This document shows, piece by piece, positions 25,939 to 36,599 of a DNA stretch of 64,000 nucleotides. Origin of the DNA: Glandiceps talaboti (lineage: Eukaryota > Hemichordata > Enteropneusta > Spengelidae); contig NC_135566.1 of assembly GCF_964340395.1 (NCBI RefSeq), forward strand, positions 2,904,501 through 2,968,500, written 5' to 3'. The notes under the pieces are model-generated. The model did no database searches and had not been told where the DNA came from. It was given only the letters and a program-made list of their open reading frames with translations. Made by a program: the position numbers and the translations under genes. The number at the start of each line of letters is the position of its first letter. Position 1 is the stretch's first letter.

Positions 25939-28503
25939 CTACAGAAGACGCACAACAGATTAGGTTTTATGGCGTAACTATACAATCATTCAAGTTTTCA
26001 TGGGTTTACTTCTGTGGATATGATTATTCAGTCTGTAACATTTTAAAATCTAACAAAAATATATATTTCATAATACTGGGAATTCATGCCTGAAACAATT
26101 TAAATGGCTAAAAAAATAGAACAGAAATTGTAATTTCTTGACAGAAAAAAAGTATTTCATCATTAAATGTTATACTACGAGTACATGTAATTCGTTTTAT
26201 GTGTCGATATTACATTACATTGTATACTGTAGCAAAAAGTCGCAATATCTCTCTGCGAAAATTTGATAAAAGGGAAGAAATGTGAAATAATCTCAAGGTC
26301 ATCCTTTTGTCTGATGCGCGAATAAAAGGACTTGGAAGGTCACTGTTTACACAAATTGACGAAGTTTCTCAACATAGTTTTGTCATGTCTATTTTGTCAG
26401 GTTGACAAAATGAAGTCTGAAATGTTGTTATTTTATCTAAATGTGTTATAGCCGTCAAAATCACACCATCAAGATGATAAAAGAATGACCGACTTTTAAA
26501 GAGATATTTTACATAACAGTTTTCCCCCATATTTTTTAAGGTTGTTATGGTGATTTATTATGAAGAGAAGCAAAATTAATAAATAGCTTTATAATCCTAT
26601 TCCAGCTTAATATCATTGAATCCTACCCAATGTGATAACAACTAGGAACATCAAATCCATTCTGTCATGAACAGTGAGCCTTTGTTGTGTTATGAGAATT
26701 TACATTAGTATTGCCGTCTGTGTCAATCAATCCTTCGAGCTTGATTCAAAGTTACAGTATATTTAAATCTTCTATTGTACCGCATTCTTCACATCTTTAT
26801 TTGGAATCTTTATTAAATCGGTACGGTGTTGACACAGCTGACGCGGTTCCAGGATGCTTTCCTTAATTTGGCAAATCTCATGAGAGATGTTCTTCGATCC
26901 CTCTGTGAGATAAGTTGGTATATGTAACTTACTTTCCTATAAATCTCTAATTTGCTCCATTGTATCATTTTTAATTATAAATAAATTTTCGGAAGAAAGC
27001 TTAAGTGCACTATTCGTTTTACACCAACGTAATATCGTGAAGACTGCATGCTCTTGTTCCGGATAAGGTTGCATGTGGGCGATGGAATCCAAGGTTAATA
27101 AACATCCATTGAAAGCATTGAAAGCCAAGGTTGGTTTGTTCAGGATGACGTTACGGAAATATTAAACATCTAATAGTAGAATTTTGTAATCGGATGAAAC
27201 TCAATCTAAGAGTGAAGTTTTACAAAAAAGTGTAAAGTTTATGTGCGTAATTCAGCCACATCCCACATATGCTTTTAATTTCTTCTTTTACTTAATATCC
27301 ATATTTAATTTATACTCAAAAGGTATTATAAATATATTGCAATCTTCCGATTCGTTTAAAATACATAATGGGACAGGCTAAGTTAATGTGATTTATTACT
27401 GTAAATTTTGTGATAATGTTCAACTTTAGTATATCCTTGAATAATTAAACAATGCAATCCTTTGCAATTCAGTGTGACATTTATCAAACTTTAATCCTAA
27501 AATATTGTTGAATCTAAGCATACTTCCATGACTTTAGCAGTTTTTACGTTTACATGAGTCAGATACAAAAGAGTTTGACAATTTTCGAAGCCTCAAATAT
27601 TTATCAGGTTTCAAAATAGCACATTCTATAGGGTTTCAATAATATGTGAAAAAATAATAATTCATCCAATAGACGATTTGTGATAGCAGGTATTGTTACA
27701 AAGAAACCAATATTTTTTCACTTGGACTTATCACTATTTTTATTGCTTATTCCAAAAAGTGAATTTGATTAGATCAAAAGTAATCCATTGCAATTTCCTA
27801 ATTGAGCGATATTTATCAATTACCGAAGTTATTATTACGTGTAGGAGATCTGTCGAGATATGATGTCGGTCTGGCAATAAGTATAGATTACATATTTTAG
27901 CTTTTAGAGACATACTTTATACGTTACAATATAATGTAAACGTTATTACTTTTTAGTGGCACATAATTACATGGGTCGAGTGACCTAGAAAGAAACACTG
28001 ATGATTACGATTCTGAGACTAGAATCGTAATAACGAAAAGACATTATCGTTGATGTATTACTTTAGTTTTGCACTTTACATTTTATAGATCATTTTGTTT
28101 CAGTTTTACTTTTTCTTAAAAAGAAATTAGGCGAGCAAGGGATCGATTATTTCACAATCCTTCATTCATTTTTAGGTCGTTTTTTTCATTTGTAGTCTCA
28201 AAGGAAAACAGGTAGATTTATGGTTTACCTAGCTTAAAGTATTCATATTAAAATTTTGCCGAATATACTTTTTGGGCATAACAAGATGATTTTACCACTA
28301 TCAAATTCTGATTTCGTTTTACAATCTTGTTCAAATAATGACCTAAAATAAATCACCGTGTCACAGCTCACATTTAGTTTGGGTCAGTAAACTGAAATAT
28401 CTTAAAACCGTCGATTTATTTTTTTTCTTTTATCTTTGAACAAGCCGCAAAAGACACAATAATTGATAATGCTATACATAAGTAATGTTGATATGTTACG
28501 TAC

Positions 28504-28579
28504 CTTCGACAAACCTCTCCTGGATACTTGCTAACAGTACGAAAAGTGATAACGATATGTTCGGAAGGGAGATTACCAT
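28504..28579 (-). CDS. nAChR gene B, exon 1: start codon and signal peptide
   Basis: The ATG at 28579 opens MVISLPN followed by a hydrophobic core (SLSLFVLLASI), a typical signal peptide. The exon ends after 76 bp at donor GTACGT with one base of a Gly codon, exactly complementing the two extra bases at the start of exon 2. I chose this start because the core follows it directly and the phase fits. The context is ACC before ATG, a good initiation context. Confidence 0.82.
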
Positions 28580-28738
28580 GGTAACACTTGTAATTCCAGT
28601 GACTATTCCTTACCACATCTTAATCAACGAAAACATTTCTGTATTGCGTGAGGTTGCTGTAACGATGTAATAACAATATATCGTAGTTTGTCTCAGTAAA
28701 ATAATCACAATTAGCTATTTGCTAACATCCCAAGTAGA

Positions 28739-28752
28739 TGTGCGCATGCGTT
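28739..28752 (-). promoter_or_regulatory. NRF-1-like palindrome upstream of nAChR gene B
   Basis: TGCGCATGCG lies about 160 bp upstream of the gene B start codon in otherwise AT-rich DNA. It matches nine to ten positions of the consensus NRF-1 site (TGCGCATGCGCA), a common core-promoter element of animal TATA-less genes. No TATA box is evident nearby. The promoter role is inferred from position and motif only. Confidence 0.4.
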
Positions 28753-28957
28753 CAATCCTCCACTGACACGACTGCTCAAACTCTAATGCAGTGATGGAAA
28801 TTGTAACTTGATCCGCCCACCCCAACATCAACACTGTGCTGTGCTACTGCAAACAAATCGATGTTATAAATGTCGATTAACAGACAAACACATCGTCGTG
28901 AATATTCATTACTTCAATCTAAATGTTGTATTTAAAGCATTGTATATGCTATCTACG

Positions 28958-29152
<195 letters not shown>

Positions 29153-30733
29153 ACATGTGCGTATAAAAGTATAACTTAATTGAATGAATTGATATAATTT
29201 GATGATTCTTTGATCTTTGATGAGATGGGTTTGAATGAATTTGAACAGGTGTCATGTAATACTCTTATATAGATGGCCACGTTATCGAATAAAAAGGAAA
29301 ACGAGGCGGTTTGATGTAGATAAATGCGTCTTTAGTGGTAGATACTGAGAAGGAAGGACATGGGCGTCAACTTGATGAAGTGTACTCTAGTGACAATGAT
29401 TTACTTACAGTTACTGTATTACTAGTTATATAAATATAACATTAACGTTGAATGTAGCTGTAGCATTGCTTCAGACATTTATGACTGTTGAAGATGCTAT
29501 GAGATCACAGTGCCACGTTGTTAATAGTTGGATAGTGGTCACTGTTCCTCCATTGCGACTTTTCCAGTAAATTGGCCTTAACTAGTACGGAAATACCATC
29601 AACCTGCGTACAGCTAAACACTATTTAACATTGCATCATAATATAAGATCTCTACCTTCATCGACTCGGACATGAACTAAATCTACTACTGCAATAACTA
29701 ATACAAAGCCGGTAACGTCATGTTTCCAAAAACTTTAAGCTGTACATCGTCACATCTTTGAAAGTGTTATTCGACAAGTACAAAAATGGCTATAGTTATC
29801 AAGCATCCTACGTCAAGCTGAAGAATGAAGCGAAGAATTTGACTATTCTTAAGAAAGAATAAATGTAAATATTTAGTAAAAAAACGGCATTTTCCCATGC
29901 GGTCGTTTATGATGTAACGATGTCACTTCAATACATCTGTAATTCGCTTCAACATTTTCAAGCAATTAATTTCATCTTGTACAACAGTAACGTTACAGTT
30001 ATTAGCAATTGATGACACGCGCTATCTATAGTCCCAAGGGTGTAGCGTGAGAGTTCGTATGATTTCTAAAGATATTGCGAAATGAGATTCTCACCTTATA
30101 TTTGCCTTAATTGCATAATATGTATGGTAACCTGACAACTGCAATAGTTTATACATCATATGAACTAGTGTCCCGTTGGAAATCAAATGTACTAATTTCC
30201 ATAGTTTTACTATTTTTTATCTTCACAAGTAATGTATTTGTCTTTTATTTCATTTTGATAAAGTATCCATGGTTACACTGGTCCATAAACTACAACATTG
30301 CTCATATATATCATTTCTTGACAACTTTTGTCAACATATTTTTTCTGTTATTCACCATTAGCAAACAGTCTCAAACTGTAAAAACACGTTATTTGCATAC
30401 CTAGAATCTCGCATTTATTGTTGTATGGATTATAAATCGATATGTGCATATCCAGCTGTTGGGGTATCAAAAAGAGCATTTCATTGAAACAATTGTGCCA
30501 TTGCTCGATATTTAACAATTACCTATTGAATTCCTCCGTTTGGGTTTTACCGACGTAATGCTGTATTTTGATTTACCGAAATGAGAATCTGTTCTCGATA
30601 ATCACACTGCCGTCGATAATCAAAAATGGCGTTTTAGATGAACGACCGAAATCACATGATTTCTGTGATTCCAAAGAGCAATACGGTTATCATTTACGGT
30701 TGCTTCGCATACAAGTGAAAGCTTCGCATGTAT

Positions 30734-30734
<1 letters not shown>

Positions 30735-30793
<59 letters not shown>

Positions 30794-30862
30794 GTGTGTG
30801 TGTGTGTGTGTGTGTGTTTGTTTGTGTGTTTGTTTGTTTGTTTGTTTGTTTGTTTGTTTGTG
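30735..30862 (+). repeat. (TG)n grading into (TTTG)n
   Basis: TG dinucleotides with a GC interruption, then TTTG tetranucleotides; expansion of a mutated unit within the same array is the simplest reading. Confidence 0.9.
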
Positions 30863-31248
30863 TGGGGTTGGTGTAGTGTGTGGGTGCGAGATCTTTATAC
30901 TATATTGCAATGATTGGCGTGTAGGTTAAATGCGTTTAACAGTATTCTGAGGTTTAATTCAAGCTCACTTTGCACTCTAAATATTGTATATGATGCATTG
31001 AACTTGAAACATCACACCCTTGTCATAACATTTGTCCTTGGCTCGTGTTCTTCTTAGAAATAAAGTTAATAGTCTCTTTTAAATATATAATGTCCAATAT
31101 GTTCTAACAGAGATTGAGTTTTCTATCCCCTTGTCAGCAAACCGCTTACCCTAAGGAGAGTAATCGCTTAGTACGGAGGGAGTCAATTAGACCATATTGC
31201 AAACGCTTATCATGACAAATGAGGTTGACAAATTTATTTACGTGTTAG

Positions 31249-31279
31249 TATACGAAGGCTTTCACAAGACCTTCATCAG
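31249..31279 (-). ncRNA. Hammerhead-ribozyme-like remnant (probably inactive)
   Basis: On the minus strand the sequence is CTGATGA, then an imperfect stem AGGTCTT-GTG-AAAGCCTT, then CGTATAC. CTGATGA plus stem II followed by CGAAAC is the hammerhead core found in the terminal repeats of some Penelope-like retroelements (established knowledge). Here GAAA appears to be replaced by GTAT, so cleavage is not expected. It may equally be a fragment of another element sharing this sequence. Confidence 0.25.
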
Positions 31280-31416
31280 TTGGACATAGATTAAAGCACA
31301 GGCAATGTCTTATTATAGTTGTCGTGGGGGGGCATTCTCTTGTAGTATTTAAACAATAAATTTCGTATGCATAGAGTTTACTGTTTTATGACAGAACATC
31401 GCCATTTGAGGATGTC

Positions 31417-31623
31417 ATGAATACCATACAATTACTCTTATCTGGAGCATCATCCTTAACGATGACTCTGGTCTGTGTTGTTACTCTCTATCTCATTTAC
31501 AAAGTCGCATGTTGTCTTGGTTTTGATGACGTCAGAGACAAATTCACATTATTCCTGAAAGATGTCTGCAAGAATAGTTTTACCAAGGCTGCCTCTGGAC
31601 AGGATCAAAATTTGTTCAAATGA
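31417..31623 (+). CDS. Small candidate membrane protein, unknown family
   Basis: A 68-residue frame with one strong hydrophobic segment (about residues 12-35, MTLVCVVTLYLIYKVACC near its end) followed by a charged amphipathic C-terminus (DDVRDKFTLFLKDVCKN). ATG is in fair context, and AATAAA follows the stop by 52 bp (31675-31680). Just upstream, TTTACTGTTTTATGACAG is a good splice acceptor and the frame stays open back to it, so this could instead be the terminal exon of a plus-strand gene whose other exons I cannot see. I do not recognise the family. Confidence 0.35.
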   Translation: MNTIQLLLSGASSLTMTLVCVVTLYLIYKVACCLGFDDVRDKFTLFLKDVCKNSFTKAASGQDQNLFK

Positions 31624-32967
31624 ACGTGCTAACACTTGAAAGCGCTCTATATATTTCAATCTAGGTTAATATAGAATAAAATGGCGTGAGAATCATGCGT
31701 TGTCCTGAAAAGCGTCAACACATATACATCAATAATACCCAGAGGATTGCTGAATTCGATTTCTTCACTTAGTTGTTATATTTATTTCTGTTATATGCAG
31801 TTGACCCAGAAGAGCATTAGTCCATTAATACAATTGAATTTCTCACTTTAATTGGACTTGATATTATTCTTGAAATATCACATTGACAACATCTTGGAAA
31901 TCAACTGTCAAATTTTACACTACTTGTGACGTTGATTTGGAAGCCATAACGCGTTCCACAATGTTATGCTTCCAATTTGCATAAATCCATTCAAACATTT
32001 TGTAATACACAGAACTATGGACAATGTGGTGATATCACATTTCAAATACAAATACAGTTACATTATGATGTCAAGGCTAATGCTAACATCAAAGTGGTCG
32101 AGTTAATATATGTAGTCTTTGTGACAAGACTGAAGCTATAATATATTTGGATAAGAACAAAACATTTTCTCTGTCAGTGATCCAAATATTAGTAACGTTA
32201 AAGCACTTCACCCTGCAAATAAACTGTATTTCGGGCATCGCTGCGTCATGCTTGGTCTGTCGTTGCGCAATTATATGATATGTTTCGGCTTCTTGTGTCG
32301 CAAGGGTATTCTGCCGTACGGATTACGTGTTTGGTTCGACACGAAATGAACCTGAACTTGGCTTCATAAATATGGGATTTACAACTTCTCTCTGAAAGGA
32401 TATAGATGGCGCACTTGATCAATATTTCCTTCCGCAATAAAAACCCGCTTCCGTGTGTTATGTTCCACTCTACAATATTTTATCCATAACTCCCTCTGGT
32501 TTGTACTCTAGCACATAAGCTTCTTCAATTCTGACAAATCTCACCAGTGTACATATACGGATTACATATGGTTTTGTGAACACATTTTTGTCATTTTCGA
32601 ATAGTACTTTTGTCACTGATGATTTTCTGAATACCCATTTTCATCGATCCAAATATCGATGACTTTTAATCGAAGATAGCAAGTTTCAACAGACTTTCGT
32701 TAAAGGCATACAGAATATTTGCAAGGGAGCAAATGAAAATATATGCACCTGTTATGACTCCACCAAAGATGTTGATTTTCTCATTTAACAAAAGAAATTT
32801 ACATGTTAAAGCTTTCCATACAAACTTACTGTATGAAATTGGTGATCACTTGATATTGAAAAGCATTTCATTCAAAGAATGTGTTTATATTAGCTAATGG
32901 TACATTCTTATCCAAAATTCGCAACTTTCTGTTTGAGAATTCTTAATCGTACTCTATATACTTATTT

Positions 32968-33790
32968 GACGAACTCGTGGAAAGCACACTCAAAAGTCTC
33001 ATATTTAACACCTAGAGTAGAATGCCTTCGAAAGCTAATAAGTGGTAGCGTTAGCAAAACTTCGATAAGCGCGGAAAGCCCGCTCCGTCACACAAAGCTG
33101 TTCGATTGACTTTGTGTATGACAGCAACATCCACTATAAGATTCGCCAATACCAGTGTCTAGACCACGGCAAACCCAAAGAAACCTGAAATTCCACAATA
33201 AATTCTTCAAACCAACGACTCAACCTCGCAGAGGCGTACAAAAAAAAAGTTTCCCTAAAGGAATTTGAATAAGTATGTTTTAACAGAATAGAAGTGACAA
33301 TAGCGGTAAACCAAGAGACTGTGTCACGAGCGTGTTTGGCACAAGGTGTCTAGCAGACGGTGTCACCATTGTGACGAACTCGTGGAAAGTACACTAGAAA
33401 CTCTGATTTTGAACACCTAATAAACACTAGAATAGATTGTCTACGAAAGCTAATAAGTGGTTGCGTTAGCAAGCCTTCGATAAGCGTGAAAAACCCGCTC
33501 CGTCACACCAAGCTGTTCGATTTGACCTTGTGTATGGCAGAACATACACTATAAAATTGAATACAGACACATTAGCCAATGCCAGCGTCTGTAGACCACG
33601 GCACAACCCAAGAAACCTGAAATATCACGACCAATTCGTGAAACAAACGACTCAACCTCACAGAGGCGTACAAGAAAACGTCTCCCTAAAGGAAGAAGTG
33701 GGTTTTAACAGAAAGGAAGTGAAAAAGGCGGTAAACCAAGAAATTATGCCAAGAGCGTATTTGACACCATGTTGACTAGACGGTGTCCAG
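32968..33790 (+). repeat. Diverged 405-bp tandem duplication
   Basis: Both units begin GACGAACTCGTGGAAAG (32968 and 33373) and share GAAAGCTAATAAGTGG, CCCGCTCCGTCACAC, AGCTGTTCGATT, GACTCAACCTC.CAGAGGCG and TCCCTAAAGGAA. They differ by point changes and small indels. Unit 2 keeps an 81-residue frame that is broken by stops in unit 1. GC content is higher than in the flanks, which hints at an old coding or element-derived piece. I do not recognise the encoded peptide. Confidence 0.75.
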
Positions 33791-35498
33791 CAGGAGAGAG
33801 AGTGGCTGGGAGAACTTCAGAGTGTTGATAGCTACCTGACAATGTGACAAGACTCCTCAGCAACTGACTGCTGGCATACGAAAAATGTGCTTCGACTAAT
33901 ACACGGGATATCTAGACCTGAAAATCAGGGAAATGTTCGACTTTTCCTCAGTAAGGTGTTGTGATACTGAGGTCAGCGAAATAAAGGCATCCGGGGGTGT
34001 AACACACGCAATCTTTCCGCGATAAGAATATTAAAATGTAATTGTTATGTTTACAATGATATGAATTGTTATTTATCGATGAAGATATAAAATAAGCAAT
34101 ACCCAAGCACATAAATCAGAAGTCGTGCGTAAAATATTGTTTAGGTGTTTTGAAAGTTAAGGAATGTTGATAGCTTCAGGTAACAATTTTCAAGTTCGTG
34201 TTTGGATCAAAGCTTAATATAGTAGTTTCATTATAAATAGACGTCATCGTACCTTCACAAAAGGTTACTAGTCCAACCTAAAAAAAGATTAAATGATGTA
34301 TGTGTTGGACTGAAGTGGAAGGGGGGGGGTGGGGGTGGAGCATTGAAGACAACCAACAATGGTGATCATTCCAAATAATTTAATCAACGAACAATATCAA
34401 CATACGATAAAAAATAAATAAATGCAAAACTTCTGTAAAACTGTCCGATATCAATAAACTAAACTTTATTCTATGAAGAGATCGTGGTACTAGAGTGAAC
34501 TCTATATCAGATAAGGCAAAAACATGTTTCATTGAATGTGAAAGAAAACCCTTTTGATTTATAAATAAATGTGGTTAAAAAGATGAGCACTGGTAACGCC
34601 AAAGAAGAAAAACTGTGTGGTTCCAATAGAACGCCCAATTTCAAAACAGGGTGGGTAGGTAGGATATTTTGGGGTCTGGTTCAGTTTGTTACAATGTATG
34701 TAGAGGTCAACAGAGATTTCTCATCGTTATGTTCTCACTTTTCGTATGATATGCAGAAGACATTGTGTGCTACACCGTATTCTGTAATGTTGTGTTGATC
34801 ACAAGACAATGTCATCAAATCTCACTATTTCTCTCACGACCATGTAAAAACTTTCGATTTTTCAACATTTTTTTAGATTGGGTCGGGTTACCGGAACTAA
34901 ACAATTGTTTTTGTCTTATAACTATATAAATTTCTACAAACAAAACTTTGAAAACTGCATAATAACTGTTACTTTAACGTAACTACAAATAATATAGTGC
35001 ATAACTTGCACGGTTTATAAAGACGGTCTGTAATGTGGATATCTAGCTACAAATAACGTAAAATAAGGAGAGTCTTCCACGTTGTAAGTCTAGTTCACAA
35101 TCTTTAAAGTTGCAAAAGCTGAGATTGTAGGCTATTTGACTTAAGTGAAAATATGTTCATAGAACCATAATTAATTAAAGTATCAAATAGTAATGTTATA
35201 ATGCTTTCAATGGCACTAAAATCATATTTTGGCGTTGTTGGTACACTAGGTGCTATGATAATGGCTTTATCACATGCTAAATATGCTTCAGTAAATAGAA
35301 CATAACGTTAACTACGGGTATCATTAATCTATAACAAAATGTGCACTCAGAAAACTTAGAGTGTGTCCTTTCAAATTGGATTATTTGTAACTATGACTCT
35401 ATTATAATTGGCTACGTTATATTTACAGCTACATACTATTGAGTAAACCGTAAACACTGTGCCATTAATTGTATTGACACCACAAGGCATTAATCTGA

Positions 35499-36062
35499 TC
35501 AGTAACGTGGACGTACGCATGTACAGGAAACGCCAATGGATTCCAAGACGGGTTGATATTGATAGACACCATCAATACAGACACTTCGACTTAAAACCCA
35601 GATATCATACGTAACAGGTTGGCATTGCCAGCTGCTATGTTGACTATTATCAGTGATACAGAAGAGACAGTTATGGCAGTGAGCTTCATTCAGTGACCGT
35701 GGATATCGTGACATGTCTGTGTTGACTTCATAGTACCAAGGACAGTTAGACCGTTCATTCAGAGCAGCGCCACTTCCGTACTCCAACGGACAGGGTTCAA
35801 TTGGAAGTTGTTCAACGTGGTGGTGTTCACTGCCTGTAGAAAGGTTGTCTTCAGATTGATCCATCGTTGCCATGGATAAAATGACAGCCATTTCTGAAGT
35901 CGAATTCTGGTAAATTTGTGTCATCATTTTTTTTAGTTGAGATGTAGTAGGTTCAACACAGCTTAGAGTTGATTGAGTTAATGACTGTATAGTATTTATT
36001 GGAGTACCTTCAAGTTGTGCTAAAAACGTTATATTTAACGACATCATTGTTACCAAGATTTT
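35499..36062 (-). CDS. IL-17 family cytokine, exon 2 (mature domain)
   Basis: The C-terminal half carries the IL-17 signature: CPWYYEVNTDMSRYPRSL (residues 114-131), then EAHCHNCLFC, QCQPV with C154, an IWVLSRS strand, C169, and the final VSCTCVRPR with C187 and C189. The cysteine spacing fits the IL-17 cystine-knot-like fold. The region before it (about residues 27-96) is poorly conserved in the family and here has two possible N-glycosylation sites (NST, NLS) and a His-rich stretch. The stop TGA is at 35501-35499. No canonical AATAAA was seen close downstream. Confidence 0.92.
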   Translation of the reverse strand, partial: KILVTMMSLNITFLAQLEGTPINTIQSLTQSTLSCVEPTTSQLKKMMTQIYQNSTSEMAVILSMATMDQSEDNLSTGSEHHHVEQLPIEPCPLEYGSGAALNERSNCPWYYEVNTDMSRYPRSLNEAHCHNCLFCITDNSQHSSWQCQPVTYDIWVLSRSVCIDGVYQYQPVLESIGVSCTCVRPRY

Positions 36063-36578
36063 CTGGAAAAAATAAAAGATTATGTATAATATTATATTCC
36101 TGTTTTTGTATGAAGCGTTTAGATTCTGGTAAGTTGAGCCAAAACAAATTGAATTCATTACAAAAATAAAGAGGGAGCTATGCAGTACAGTTTGCAAAAA
36201 TTCCGAATTATGTAAGGATCCTCCTTTTTCATATATACCTTAAAACGGCTGGTTGTACAGTTTACAAACTACAGATTAAAGTCATTACATTTTCAAAAAC
36301 CTAATGGTCGTTTGTACTTCGTGTGATATTTTTTTGAAAAAATCTATTCAACATGTACTCAGAAAACGAAAATTAGGGTGTTACGATCTTTATTGAAGGC
36401 TAACATTTTACGAAAGATAAAAAGGGGCAACAACGAGTTACGAAAACATATATACCCCCTGCCAACCCATAATTCCGTGTGGTGTTGTCCTTTGAAATAC
36501 AAATGATCTACAAAAATGGTGAAACGACATTGATGTTGACAAGATTCCATATGGCGATGAAACGTTTGAGTGACTTAC

Positions 36579-36599
36579 TGATACTCCTTTCAAATCCAT
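36579..36599 (-). CDS. IL-17-like, exon 1 (start codon, beginning of signal peptide)
   Basis: ATG then DLKGVS ends in phase 0 at donor GTAAGT. Joined to exon 2 it yields MDLKGVSKILVTMMSLNITF, a signal-peptide-like start with cleavage plausible around LEG at 24-26. The alternative is initiation at one of the two Met codons early in exon 2, which would still leave a short signal sequence. In the frame upstream of exon 2 the intron stays open by chance, so the splice choice rests on the acceptor TTTTTTCCAG and the matching phase. Confidence 0.65.

Larger units (their letters stand above)
35499..36599 (-). other. Gene span: interleukin-17 family cytokine, two coding exons
   Basis: A 21-bp first coding exon (36599-36579) joins a 564-bp second exon (36062-35499) across a 516-bp GT-AG intron, giving 194 residues. 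It is a secreted ligand of the IL-17 family, whose members bind IL-17 receptors and signal through SEFIR adaptors in animals with these receptors (family knowledge). The gene is isolated, with no second IL-17 copy in the window. A TATA-like element lies about 115 bp upstream of the start codon. Confidence 0.88.

Noticed and set aside
30111-30404. 97-residue hydrophobic frame resembling a membrane protein
   Set aside because: AT-rich DNA readily gives Phe/Ile/Leu/Tyr-rich frames; no splice or motif evidence.
34571-34798. 75-residue frame with KTGWVGRIFWGLVQ
   Set aside because: No start or splice support and no recognised domain; more likely a repeat fragment. Not listed as a gene.
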